Shown: positions 44,384-52,566 of the stretch, one piece after another
Numbering within the stretch: the first letter of the stretch is position 1
Layout of the letters: every line of letters starts with the position of its first letter
NCBI RefSeq assembly: GCF_019933155.2
Contig: NZ_CP082944.1
Location: forward strand, 2,730,001-2,794,000
DNA length: 64,000 bases
Source of the DNA: Metabacillus dongyingensis
Lineage (GTDB): Bacteria > Bacillota > Bacilli > Bacillales > Bacillaceae
Reading direction: 5' to 3'
Program-made: the position numbers and the translations under genes
The notes under the pieces: generated by a model
Databases searched by the model: none
Told to the model about the DNA's origin: nothing
The model's input: the letters and a program-made list of their open reading frames with translations, nothing else

Positions 44384-46504
44384 TTAATGAACCAGCTCTC
44401 TTCTTACAATGGCCGCTTTAATCATAAAATAGGTCACCTCATCAGGAAGGCTTTCTTTCAGCGGCTTCAGCAGGCCATAGCCGTGTGTCCGGATCGCCTC
44501 TTCGATTTGCATTTCATACTTGGCTGGGATCCAGGCATCAAAATCAATGTCAAGTCCCTCTTTGGCACAGCGAAGTAAATGATTTTCAATTGTAATCACC
44601 GACAAATCTCTTTTTTCAGCAATTTCATTTACATTCAGACCTTCTTTGTACAATTGCAGGGAGTCCAGATGAGATGATTCTTTTCGCTCTTTTTTAACAG
44701 GAACCAGCGTTTGAGCCGGCTGCTCAATATTAGGGTTCTCGTTAACATATGCTGTTATTTTCCCAATAAAAATTTCACCATACTTTTGCTGTTTAGCTTC
44801 TCCAACCCCCTGAACTGCAAGAAATTCTTCCAGTGACTTCGGCATTTTGGCACTCATATCCTTTAAGGATTTATCTGAGAAAATAACAAATGGCGGAACA
44901 TTTTCCTCTGTTGCAAGCTGCTTTCTCAGTTCTTTAAGCTGCATGAACAGCCCGTCATTCGCTGCAGCTTCAACAATACGCATTTTTTCCTTTCGGTGCA
45001 CTTCTAAATGGCCCTTTAGAACCTCTAGTCCCTTCTCTTCGACTACAAGAACGGGGAATTGACCGCCAGTTATTGAAATATACTGCTCAGATGTAAGAAA
45101 ATCAATAAATTCGCTGACTTCTTTTGCTGTCTGGTGTTTTAAGATGCCATAAGTTGAAAGCTCATTAAATTTAAAATCGATCACTTTTTTGTTTGAAGAA
45201 CCCGTCAGCACCTGACTGATCATGGTTTTACCGAATCTTTGCCCCATTCTGATCATACATGAGAGAACCATCTGCGCTTCTTTTGTTACATCCTCATGCA
45301 TGCGCTCGTCTCTGCAATTGCTGCATTTGCCGCACGGTTCAGCTTCACTGTCACCAAAATAATTCAGAATAAATGCTTGAAGACACCCTTCTGTATGACA
45401 ATAATCGCGCATTTGATGCAGTTTAACAAGCTCGGCCTGCTGTCTTTCTTTCTGGAAGGTAGATTGTTCGATTAAATAACGCTGTATTTGAATATCCTGC
45501 GGGGAATACAACAGAAAGCATTCACTGTCTAAACCATCTCTTCCCGCTCTCCCCGCCTCCTGGTAATAGCTTTCCATATTTTTAGGAAGCTGATAGTGAA
45601 TGACATATCTGACATTTGATTTATCAATTCCCATGCCGAATGCATTGGTAGCTACCATTACAAGAATATCATCCTTCAAGAACAGGTCCTGCTGCAGACC
45701 GCGCTGCACATCACTCATCCCCCCGTGATATCTCCCTGCTTGAATTCCTTTTTTAATAAGCCGCTCATATATGTGATCTGCTTCTTTTCTTGTAGCAGCG
45801 TATATTATTCCTGACTCGGTGCTGTTATTAGCTATGTATCTTTCAATAAAGTCGTATCTGTTTTCACCTTTGCTTATATTGAATGACAAATTTCCCCTCT
45901 CAAATCCTGTTACAGTTGTGTATTGCTCTTGGATTCCAAGTGAGGTGCATATATCTTCTTTAACAATTGGAGTCGCTGTAGCTGTCAATGCCAGAAAAAC
46001 GGGATTTGATTTAAGCTCCGTTTTTAAATCTTTTATTCTTAAATAGCTCGGCCGGAAATCATGACCCCATTGGGAGATACAGTGGGCTTCATCAACAGCA
46101 ACCATTGAAACATTCATTTTTTGCAGCTGCTCTAAAAACAAAGATGATTCCAATCTTTCAGGCGCAACATATAAAATTCGATACTTTCCTGCTGCTAAAT
46201 CTAATAGCCTGGCACTTGTTTCTGTTTGAGAGAGTGTGCTATTGAGGAAGGTAGCAGGGATTCCTGCTTGATCAAGAGAGTCCACCTGATCTTTCATGAG
46301 TGAAATAAGGGGAGAAATGACGAGGGTAATGCCAGAAAATAAGAGTGCGGGTATTTGATAGCAGATGGACTTTCCGCCTCCAGTCGGCATAATGCCTGCT
46401 GAATGATTTCCATTCAAAACGCTGCTGATAATTTCTTCCTGTCCCGGACGGAATGATGAATAACCAAAATAGTGCTGCAAATGCTCTTTCGCTTGTTGTA
46501 ACAA
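44384..46504 (-). CDS. recQ: ATP-dependent DNA helicase RecQ
   Basis: A 706-residue RecQ. Motif 0 and I: FRPGQEEII and MPTGGGKSICYQ (residue 40-50); DEAH box at residues 138-141 followed by the aromatic-rich CISQWGHDFRPSY loop; motif VI QEAGRAGRDG; zinc-binding Cys in MRDYCHTEGC and CGKCSNC near residue 375; RQC winged helix, then an HRDC domain (residues 520-595) with FAVQGVGEAK-like LAVQGVGEAKQQKYG; a C-terminal helix-turn-helix. Unwinds DNA in recombination repair. Longer than the 591-residue RecS type. Confidence 0.95.
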   Translation of the reverse strand: MLQQAKEHLQHYFGYSSFRPGQEEIISSVLNGNHSAGIMPTGGGKSICYQIPALLFSGITLVISPLISLMKDQVDSLDQAGIPATFLNSTLSQTETSARLLDLAAGKYRILYVAPERLESSLFLEQLQKMNVSMVAVDEAHCISQWGHDFRPSYLRIKDLKTELKSNPVFLALTATATPIVKEDICTSLGIQEQYTTVTGFERGNLSFNISKGENRYDFIERYIANNSTESGIIYAATRKEADHIYERLIKKGIQAGRYHGGMSDVQRGLQQDLFLKDDILVMVATNAFGMGIDKSNVRYVIHYQLPKNMESYYQEAGRAGRDGLDSECFLLYSPQDIQIQRYLIEQSTFQKERQQAELVKLHQMRDYCHTEGCLQAFILNYFGDSEAEPCGKCSNCRDERMHEDVTKEAQMVLSCMIRMGQRFGKTMISQVLTGSSNKKVIDFKFNELSTYGILKHQTAKEVSEFIDFLTSEQYISITGGQFPVLVVEEKGLEVLKGHLEVHRKEKMRIVEAAANDGLFMQLKELRKQLATEENVPPFVIFSDKSLKDMSAKMPKSLEEFLAVQGVGEAKQQKYGEIFIGKITAYVNENPNIEQPAQTLVPVKKERKESSHLDSLQLYKEGLNVNEIAEKRDLSVITIENHLLRCAKEGLDIDFDAWIPAKYEMQIEEAIRTHGYGLLKPLKESLPDEVTYFMIKAAIVRRELVH

Positions 46505-46602
46505 AATAATATCCCTCCTGAAAAATAACTGTAATCCAATTTTACATGCGCGGACATAAATTAGCTATACCTCTTGCTGAAATCGAATTTTGTATAAATA
46601 AA

Positions 46603-46624
46603 AAAAACTCTAAAATAGAGTTTT
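46603..46624 (-). terminator. Terminator of YdjO-like gene 1
   Basis: AAAAACTCTA-TT-TAGAGTTTTT, a U-rich hairpin beside the stop codon; symmetric and possibly bidirectional. Confidence 0.7.
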
Positions 46625-46822
46625 TTAATACTTTTTATGATTATTTATAACCTCAAGCACTTTAGTGCTTGCTTTCATTTCACTTTTGCAGAGCGGACAT
46701 ACAGGTGTTTCGCTTTCACTGCTTTTAAAGTTATCGCGAACCCATCCTTTGCATTCCTCAGACGTGCAAATCCATACTTTCGTTTCCTCTGTTACGATAT
46801 CTTCTGGTTTTTTTCTATACAT
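46625..46822 (-). CDS. YdjO-family small zinc-ribbon-like protein, copy 1
   Basis: A 65-residue protein with CTSEECKGWVRDNF and CPLCKSEM: two Cys pairs that should bind zinc or iron in a rubredoxin-like knuckle. The pattern WxCxxxxCxGWxRxxF-CPLCxSxM matches B. subtilis YdjO, described as cold-inducible. GAGGAGAG precedes the ATG. A paralogue is encoded at 47748-47957. Confidence 0.8.
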   Translation of the reverse strand: MYRKKPEDIVTEETKVWICTSEECKGWVRDNFKSSESETPVCPLCKSEMKASTKVLEVINNHKKY

Positions 46823-47077
46823 TCATGACTCTCCTCTCAGGTTCTGATTAATGAATATAGCTTGAAACAGTTTTAGAAAAATCATAAACGTTAACTGGAA
46901 GAAAAAAATTCACCAATTATAAAAAGTACCCATTTGTGTGATGACTCTTTATAAATAGTGAATTTAAATGCAATACTGCTTGATTATTTTATACGTTTTT
47001 ACTGCATTTGTCAATAGATGTTCCTATTTGCTGAGAATCGACTCCATGAATTAAGATTGTTTCAGGAAGTGCAAATC

Positions 47078-47731
47078 ATGGACACAATTTTATATCTGAT
47101 CTTTACACTCGCATACTTCATATTATTTGGCTTTGGATTCTTTTTAATTAGGAGAAATACATCAATCCCGGGAATTATTTTGCTTCTCGTTACTCTCGGT
47201 TTAATCATTGATAATGCGATTATTGCATTAGGATCATTAATTGGAGAAGGAGGACTGTTAAAATCGGTCAGTATGATTCGTTTTTGGACGCACGCCCTTT
47301 TCACCCCTGCACTTGCTCTTTTCGGCTGGCATATGGCGTATTCATTCGGTGTGAAGTGGGCTGAATCACGCTTATCCCATCATTTTGCTCTTGTTCTTAC
47401 CTTACTGCTTATGATTATTGAAATTGTGACAGAAACACTTTCTCTGAATTTAACTCCTGTCTATGAATATGGTGTCCTTCGTTACTCATCAGCACATAGT
47501 TCAGGACCGCCAATTATGGTTTTGGTTTTGATTGTGTATCTTCTGGCTGCAAGCTTTAGTATTTGGAGAAAAACGAAATGGCCGATTATACTGAATGGCG
47601 TCGTCATTATGCTGATTGGCAGTGCCGTATCTCTACCCATACCAAGCTCCGCAGCTACTAATGCGTTTGAACTTATCTTCATTCTTTCTTTATGGATCAC
47701 TTACAGAAAAAGTCTGAAGGCTGCCGGTTAA
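47078..47731 (+). CDS. Multi-pass membrane protein of unknown function
   Basis: A 217-residue integral membrane protein with about seven hydrophobic segments, beginning MDTILYLIFTLAYFILFGFG. I prefer this ATG (after AGGAAGT) over one 60 bases earlier, which would add a polar leader. Mid-protein SHHFALVL and SSAHSSGPPIMVL are the only polar features. No family recognised. Its stop codon is in the loop of its terminator. It sits between two YdjO-like genes on the other strand. Confidence 0.7.
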   Translation: MDTILYLIFTLAYFILFGFGFFLIRRNTSIPGIILLLVTLGLIIDNAIIALGSLIGEGGLLKSVSMIRFWTHALFTPALALFGWHMAYSFGVKWAESRLSHHFALVLTLLLMIIEIVTETLSLNLTPVYEYGVLRYSSAHSSGPPIMVLVLIVYLLAASFSIWRKTKWPIILNGVVIMLIGSAVSLPIPSSAATNAFELIFILSLWITYRKSLKAAG

Positions 47732-47744
47732 ATCGGCAGCCTTT
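47717..47744 (+). terminator. Terminator overlapping the end of the membrane protein gene
   Basis: AAGGCTGCCG-GTTAAAT-CGGCAGCCTT; the TAA stop is in the loop. It also ends 3 bases before the convergent YdjO-like gene and can serve both. Confidence 0.88.
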
Positions 47745-47747
47745 GTT

Positions 47748-47957
47748 CTATTTACTGAAAGGATTGTAGTCCATTTTTATCTGCGGCAGCTCACGCACTT
47801 CTTCTGACATTTGACTTCCGCACATCGGGCATGCCAGATCTTCCGTTGAAAAATCTTTTCTCATCCAGCCATTACAAGCTTCCGATTCACAAGCGTATAC
47901 TGTTGTGTCTTCAATAATTGTAACGGGTTCTTCAGCACCCTTTTTCGCAAAGTACAT
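47748..47957 (-). CDS. YdjO-family small zinc-ribbon-like protein, copy 2
   Basis: A 69-residue protein with CESEACNGWMRKDF and CPMCGSQM, the same two-Cys-pair layout as the product of 46625-46822. The ATG at 47957 is 8 bases after AAGGAG; one 6 bases earlier is too close to it. Presumably cold-induced like YdjO; function unknown. Confidence 0.8.
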   Translation of the reverse strand: MYFAKKGAEEPVTIIEDTTVYACESEACNGWMRKDFSTEDLACPMCGSQMSEEVRELPQIKMDYNPFSK

Positions 47958-48211
47958 GAGCATAACTCCTTTTTTTATTTAGTATACGCCTTTTAATTAA
48001 AAAATATTTATGTCATTTTTCTTTTTTCAATTGGAATCGAAACTTATTAGAAATATGTCTCTGAAATCATATTTCCATCCGTGCATCTAAGCAATTTGAT
48101 TCATGATCTTCGATTCAATCATTTGATGTTTTTCAGGTTACTTAGCATTTTCAGCTTCTTTTTCAGGAGTATTTATGCCATAATTAATACTGATTTAGTC
48201 ATATAAAAAAA

Positions 48212-48234
48212 CCGGATTGAATGATTCAATCCGG
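48212..48234 (-). terminator. Terminator of the B12-binding/kinase unit
   Basis: CCGGATTGAAT-C-ATTCAATCCGG followed by seven T on the minus strand, 8 bases after the kinase stop. The 48000-48210 stretch upstream of it shows nothing else. Confidence 0.9.
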
Positions 48235-48242
48235 CTTTAGCA

Positions 48243-49355
48243 CTATTTATGAATAGGCAATGAAATGCTGAAGGCAGACCCTTGACCTTCTGCGCTTGCA
48301 ACTTCAATCCTGCCATTATTCGACTTAACGATTTCAAAACAAACAGCAAGACCTATGCCTGTTCCTTGTTCCTTTGTTGTGAAGAATGGTTTAAAGAGAG
48401 AATCTACCGTCTCCTTTCCCATTCCTATTCCATTGTCTGTAATCTGAATAACAACATGGCCGTCTTCTATTCTGGTTGTAATTGCAATCATTCCATTATC
48501 TTTTTTATGACTGATTTGAATGGCTTCCATCGCATTTTTAACAATATTCAGCAGCACTTGTTTCATTTGCTTAACATCAACCGTAATCATAAGTTCAGGG
48601 TCATTAACAGTGTAAGTCAGCTCACAATTTGATAGTATAGCTTCACTTTTAAAAATCAGAATAATGTCATTTATCAGTTTTCTGAGTAAAATGGGCTGTC
48701 TGTCTTTATTCTTCTCTTTAGAGGTATTTAAAAACTCATAGATGATATCGTTTGCACGATTTAATTCTTCTAAAGCTACATCAGCATAATGACCTTTTCC
48801 GATTTCGATTAAATGAGGCTTCAGCAGCTGCAGAAAACCCTTTACGCTAGTAAGCGGATTACTGATTTCATGGGCAATGCTTGCGGCAATTTGTCCAACC
48901 GTTGCCAGGCTGTCCTGCTTTATGGCCATCTCCTTCATCTGCTGAAGTAATTTCTCGAGCTGCTCCTGCTTTTCAAGCAAATTATGGTTGGCATAAAGCA
49001 AATCATCTTCAAGCGTTTTAACGGCCTGGTAAATTTGATCAACACTTTCTTCTTTATCAATGCAAAAGATATGAATAAAGTTTTTGCCCTCATATTGAAT
49101 ATAGACATCAAATAATGTCATCGGATTTGATTTCGTTTTTAAATTCAGTTCAATTTTAGTAATGGACGGCGTGTCCAAAATGAACTTAGCTGCTTTTTTC
49201 TTGCTTCCAATTCCTACTATATCGAGGAAATGGCTTTCCTCATCAAAGATATTAAACGTGCATTTTGAAACTGATACGATCTTAAGCTTTCGATCGACCA
49301 GAAAATAAGGAAATGGTATTTTGTCATATTTACTTGCGATTAATTGCATTTCCAT
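48243..49355 (-). CDS. Sensor histidine kinase, PAS-like, soluble
   Basis: A 370-residue kinase with no membrane segment. Residues 1-105 look like a PAS-type sensory domain, then a coiled coil (110-150), a HisKA domain with SIAHEISNPLTSVKGFLQLL (His162) of the sporulation-kinase type, and HATPase with NIVKNAMEAI, DNGIGM and FKPFFTTKEQGTGIGLAV. The ATG at 49355 follows AAGGA and overlaps the B12-binding gene by 26 bases. No response regulator is adjacent, so the phosphate acceptor is unknown; the sporulation phosphorelay is one option. Confidence 0.88.
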   Translation of the reverse strand: MEMQLIASKYDKIPFPYFLVDRKLKIVSVSKCTFNIFDEESHFLDIVGIGSKKKAAKFILDTPSITKIELNLKTKSNPMTLFDVYIQYEGKNFIHIFCIDKEESVDQIYQAVKTLEDDLLYANHNLLEKQEQLEKLLQQMKEMAIKQDSLATVGQIAASIAHEISNPLTSVKGFLQLLKPHLIEIGKGHYADVALEELNRANDIIYEFLNTSKEKNKDRQPILLRKLINDIILIFKSEAILSNCELTYTVNDPELMITVDVKQMKQVLLNIVKNAMEAIQISHKKDNGMIAITTRIEDGHVVIQITDNGIGMGKETVDSLFKPFFTTKEQGTGIGLAVCFEIVKSNNGRIEVASAEGQGSAFSISLPIHK

Positions 49356-50022
49356 GGCGATCATTCCTTGAGTTAGATTTTTCAATCCAGCTGCCTAGCT
49401 GATCAATGTTTTGTATCACCACGGTGTTGGGAGGGCAGTAATAATCGAGATCAAAATCGCTTGTCAGATTACCCCCAAGCATAATCGTCGGTGAGTAATT
49501 CAGTTTTTGCAGTTCATCCATATATTGAATAACAGTCGGGATGTTAAAAATTACACTAGTCGAGAAAGCAACCACATCCGGCTTCCATTTCTCAGCATAC
49601 TGACAAATATTATCCATTGAAACATTTGACTCGATACAGCTTGCTTCCCAGCCATACTCTTTAAATAAGAAAGAAGTCATCATCATTCCTATCGTATGTT
49701 CTTCATTTTTCATAGAAAGCAGCAGTACGCGCGGTTTCATTGTTGCAGGCAATAGTATATTAGGTTCATTATGTAATTGTTCCACTTTTAAATAGTAATA
49801 ACTTGTGATCATAGATTTGCAGACAGCCGCTGCTACATATTCATCCGCCACAGTCGCACGATTCATTTCCCACAATTGTAAAACATTGTCCATGGTATCT
49901 GATAGAAATCCATACACTTGAGTACTGGTGGTATCTTCTTTAATCATACTGTTTAAGTAGTTCCATGAAAGAATGTGTTCGCCATCGATAAACAATTGAC
50001 TCAACTCTTTAACAGGATTCAT
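49330..50022 (-). CDS. CarH-like B12-binding protein without DNA-binding domain
   Basis: A 230-residue protein. Residues 1-90 fit the helical B12-binding cap: Trp51 and Glu61-Tyr62 reproduce the W-x9-EH pattern of light sensor CarH, with Tyr in place of His. Residues 97-220 are the Rossmann-type B12 domain with E107-x-H109-TI-G112, the E/DxHxxG motif whose His ligates cobalt, then VVAFSTSVIFNIP and IMLGGNLTS. CarH's MerR domain is missing. Overlap with the kinase gene suggests the two proteins act together. ATG follows GGTGAT. Confidence 0.82.
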   Translation of the reverse strand: MNPVKELSQLFIDGEHILSWNYLNSMIKEDTTSTQVYGFLSDTMDNVLQLWEMNRATVADEYVAAAVCKSMITSYYYLKVEQLHNEPNILLPATMKPRVLLLSMKNEEHTIGMMMTSFLFKEYGWEASCIESNVSMDNICQYAEKWKPDVVAFSTSVIFNIPTVIQYMDELQKLNYSPTIMLGGNLTSDFDLDYYCPPNTVVIQNIDQLGSWIEKSNSRNDRHGNAINRK

Positions 50023-50254
50023 AGAAATCACCAACCAATCGTTTTCATCTTTTCATCTACCCAAAAACAGCTGTCAAGAGAGAATGTGCGGTAAATGGCA
50101 TTATAGTTTAAGGGTAACACATAACTAGACAACTAGATACAAATATTCATACATAGGCCGAATATTTCAAAAATTCCCCTGAACCTGTCCCTCTTATGAG
50201 AAAAGCCAGAGTTTGATACAATAAATAAGAGAAGATTTGGAAAGGATGCTTTAA

Positions 50255-51427
50255 ATGAATGAGAAATTATTTTATTCCTCCCCTAAAACATTTGAGTGGA
50301 AAACAACAATTACGGAAACAGAAGAACGCAACGGCTTAAAGCTGTTAAAGTTAAAGGAAACCGCCTTTTACCCCGAAGGCGGCGGACAGCCTGCTGATCA
50401 TGGCTGGATAGAATCTATTTCAATTGAAGGCCTTGTAGAAGACGGAGAAGAAATCTATCATATTGTCTCTCGCTTTCCATCTGAAAAAGAAGTCACTTGT
50501 AAAGTAAACAGCAAACGGAGAATCGATCATATGCAGCATCATTCAGGTCAGCACCTCTTATCTGCTGTCTGTCTTGAATTATTTGATTATCAAACAGAAA
50601 GCTTCCACTTAGGAGCTGACACCGTAACAATTGATTTAAGGACGCCTCTATTATCATCTGAGCAAATAAAGCTCATAGAGAAAAAAAGCAATCAATATAT
50701 CTTTGAAAATCGAAAAATACATACGTTTTTCGCTGAAGAAAATAAATTGCGCGATTTGCCGCTGAGAAAACTGCCTGATGTTAAAGAAAAGATCAGGATT
50801 GTTCAAATAGAAGGAATTGATACGTCTGCCTGCTGCGGGACACATGTTGAGCGCACGGGTGAAATCGGAATGCTTAAGCTTATTAAGACCGAAAAACAGA
50901 AAGGGATGATCCGTCTGCATTTTAAATGCGGTTTCCGTGCTCTTTCGGACTATCAGAACATGCAAGAAACCGTTCAATTTGCAGGACAGTTTTTTCAAAC
51001 GTCTACGAATGAAATTGCTGCAAGATTAAAGGCAATGGATCAGGAAACAAAGCTGATTCAAAAAGAAGCAGAGCAGCTGAGAGCAGAAAATGCAGCATTT
51101 ACTGCAGAAAAAATGGAACTTGAACAAAATGGTCTGTTGGGTCATGGGCTATTTGAAAGGAAAACTATAAAAGAGCTGCAATTGATTGCAGCCCGTTTAT
51201 TAGAAAACGGAAAAGATTATGCTCTTCTTGCATCAATCAGCGAAAACTGTGTTCTTTTCTCACAGAAAGGCACTGTTCATGCTGGCACCTTATTTAAAAC
51301 CAATCTTGCTGACTTCGATGGAAAAGGCGGAGGAAGCGAAAAGCAGGCACAGGCAAAATTTTATAATAACTCCGAAACAAAGCGCTTCTTTTTACAAATA
51401 AAAGAAAAAATAGACCAGCTTATATAA
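50255..51427 (+). CDS. Alanyl-tRNA editing protein AlaX-L
   Basis: A 390-residue stand-alone editing protein that hydrolyses Ser-tRNA(Ala) or Gly-tRNA(Ala). N-terminal AlaRS-like region with AFYPEGGGQPADHG, zinc ligands in HHSGQHLLSAV (near residue 100) and CCGTH (near residue 194), a coiled coil, and a C-terminal DHHA1-like domain ending DGKGGGSEKQAQAK. GGAAAGG precedes the ATG. Single gene with its own terminator. Confidence 0.92.
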   Translation: MNEKLFYSSPKTFEWKTTITETEERNGLKLLKLKETAFYPEGGGQPADHGWIESISIEGLVEDGEEIYHIVSRFPSEKEVTCKVNSKRRIDHMQHHSGQHLLSAVCLELFDYQTESFHLGADTVTIDLRTPLLSSEQIKLIEKKSNQYIFENRKIHTFFAEENKLRDLPLRKLPDVKEKIRIVQIEGIDTSACCGTHVERTGEIGMLKLIKTEKQKGMIRLHFKCGFRALSDYQNMQETVQFAGQFFQTSTNEIAARLKAMDQETKLIQKEAEQLRAENAAFTAEKMELEQNGLLGHGLFERKTIKELQLIAARLLENGKDYALLASISENCVLFSQKGTVHAGTLFKTNLADFDGKGGGSEKQAQAKFYNNSETKRFFLQIKEKIDQLI

Positions 51428-51440
51428 GGGGTCTATTTTT
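51408..51440 (+). terminator. Terminator overlapping alaX stop
   Basis: AAATAGACC and GGTCTATTTTT flank a 13-base loop that includes the TAA stop. Confidence 0.78.
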
Positions 51441-51545
51441 AAACGCGGCTATCCTCGCAATGTCCCGGCAGTCCAAATTCGCTGCAGAGGAATGCTTGAT
51501 TGATAAGCTTTAATTTTAGCCTGCTTTTCATTATTTCTGAAAAAA

Positions 51546-51571
51546 GCCTTCTGCCTTCTGCCAGAAGGCTT
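51546..51571 (-). terminator. Terminator of the methyltransferase unit
   Basis: AGCCTTCTG-GCAGAAGG-CAGAAGGCT plus six T on the minus strand, overlapping the last base of the stop codon. Confidence 0.88.
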
Positions 51572-52566
51572 CACTTCTTCTTAACGAAAGTACAAAAATA
51601 CCAGCCTCCTTCACGAATGATGGGTTTTAAGCTTTTCAGTTTCATATTGGATTGATCCGCTATCGAAGAAAGCTCCTGTTTTGTAGGTAAAGCATAAAGA
51701 TTATCAAATGCAGTAAAGAAACTATTGAATACACTTGAAAACTGTTTGCCGTGCTTAGGTTTCCTTATCGGGGTAATGATGGATATCACCCCGCATCCGG
51801 AAAGGCAAATGCTTAAATTCCGAATCACATTGACTCTTTTTTCTGGAGATATATAATGCAGTAAATTATTCATCATGATTAAATCCACTGAAGCAGCTGC
51901 TCTCCACTCTTCAACATCCATACATGTGATTGAAATGTTAGGAATTAATCTGCATCTCCTGTCCGCCTCAATTGCTACTTCTTCATTGATTTCGATCCCG
52001 GTCAGTTTTATATCTGGCAGTGCATGCGACAGTTTTTGAAGGTAGCCTCCATGCCCGCACCCTGCGTCGACAATCGACTGTACTTTATTCTTTTTCACGA
52101 GCTGAATCAGCTTAGGATAAGCCAGCTGCTCAAGCAAAGTAGATGTCTGGGCTACTGTTGTTCCGTGCTGCTCATGGTCAAATGTTTGCCTTTCATCTGT
52201 TTTCATGATCGAAGGGTAGGTTAATAGAGCCGGGATGTGAAGCTCCATCATTTCCTTCAGGAGGATTCCGACCGATTTAGGATCCCTTTTGCTGTCAGGA
52301 AGCATGAAGCTTTTTGAAGTCTTAAAACGATTTTTGGACACTTCTTTTAAATATTTGATTGATATTCCCACTTCAACCCATCGTTCGAGCAGCTCCAGTT
52401 CTAATGAATGTTTAGCCGCCACTTCATCGATGGTTTTAGGTGATTTAAAGATTTCAAACAAGTCCAGTTCATACCCTACATATGCGTGCCAGCTGTATAA
52501 AAAAGGCATATTGCGCTTCATCCAGCTTCTTGCTTTAAATAAGCGGACGTATTCATCAATGATCAT
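51571..52566 (-). CDS. SAM-dependent methyltransferase
   Basis: A 331-residue class I methyltransferase. An N-terminal helical domain with winged-helix character (residues 1-115, TIDEVAAKHSLELELLERW) resembles the dimerisation domain of small-molecule O-methyltransferases; SAM motif I is IVDAGCGHGGYLQKL near residue 160, with GIEINEEV and MMNNLLHYIS following. The ATG at 52566 shares a base with the stop of the monooxygenase gene (TAATG) and has GGGAGG upstream. The coupled monooxygenase suggests hydroxylation then methylation of an aromatic or polyketide-like small molecule. Substrate unknown. Confidence 0.83.
   Translation of the reverse strand: MIIDEYVRLFKARSWMKRNMPFLYSWHAYVGYELDLFEIFKSPKTIDEVAAKHSLELELLERWVEVGISIKYLKEVSKNRFKTSKSFMLPDSKRDPKSVGILLKEMMELHIPALLTYPSIMKTDERQTFDHEQHGTTVAQTSTLLEQLAYPKLIQLVKKNKVQSIVDAGCGHGGYLQKLSHALPDIKLTGIEINEEVAIEADRRCRLIPNISITCMDVEEWRAAASVDLIMMNNLLHYISPEKRVNVIRNLSICLSGCGVISIITPIRKPKHGKQFSSVFNSFFTAFDNLYALPTKQELSSIADQSNMKLKSLKPIIREGGWYFCTFVKKK

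Noticed and set aside
47078..47731. Possible rhodopsin or light sensor linked to the B12-binding protein
   Set aside because: About seven hydrophobic segments are present, but I see no retinal-lysine pattern or other rhodopsin signature, and the gene is in a separate transcription unit.
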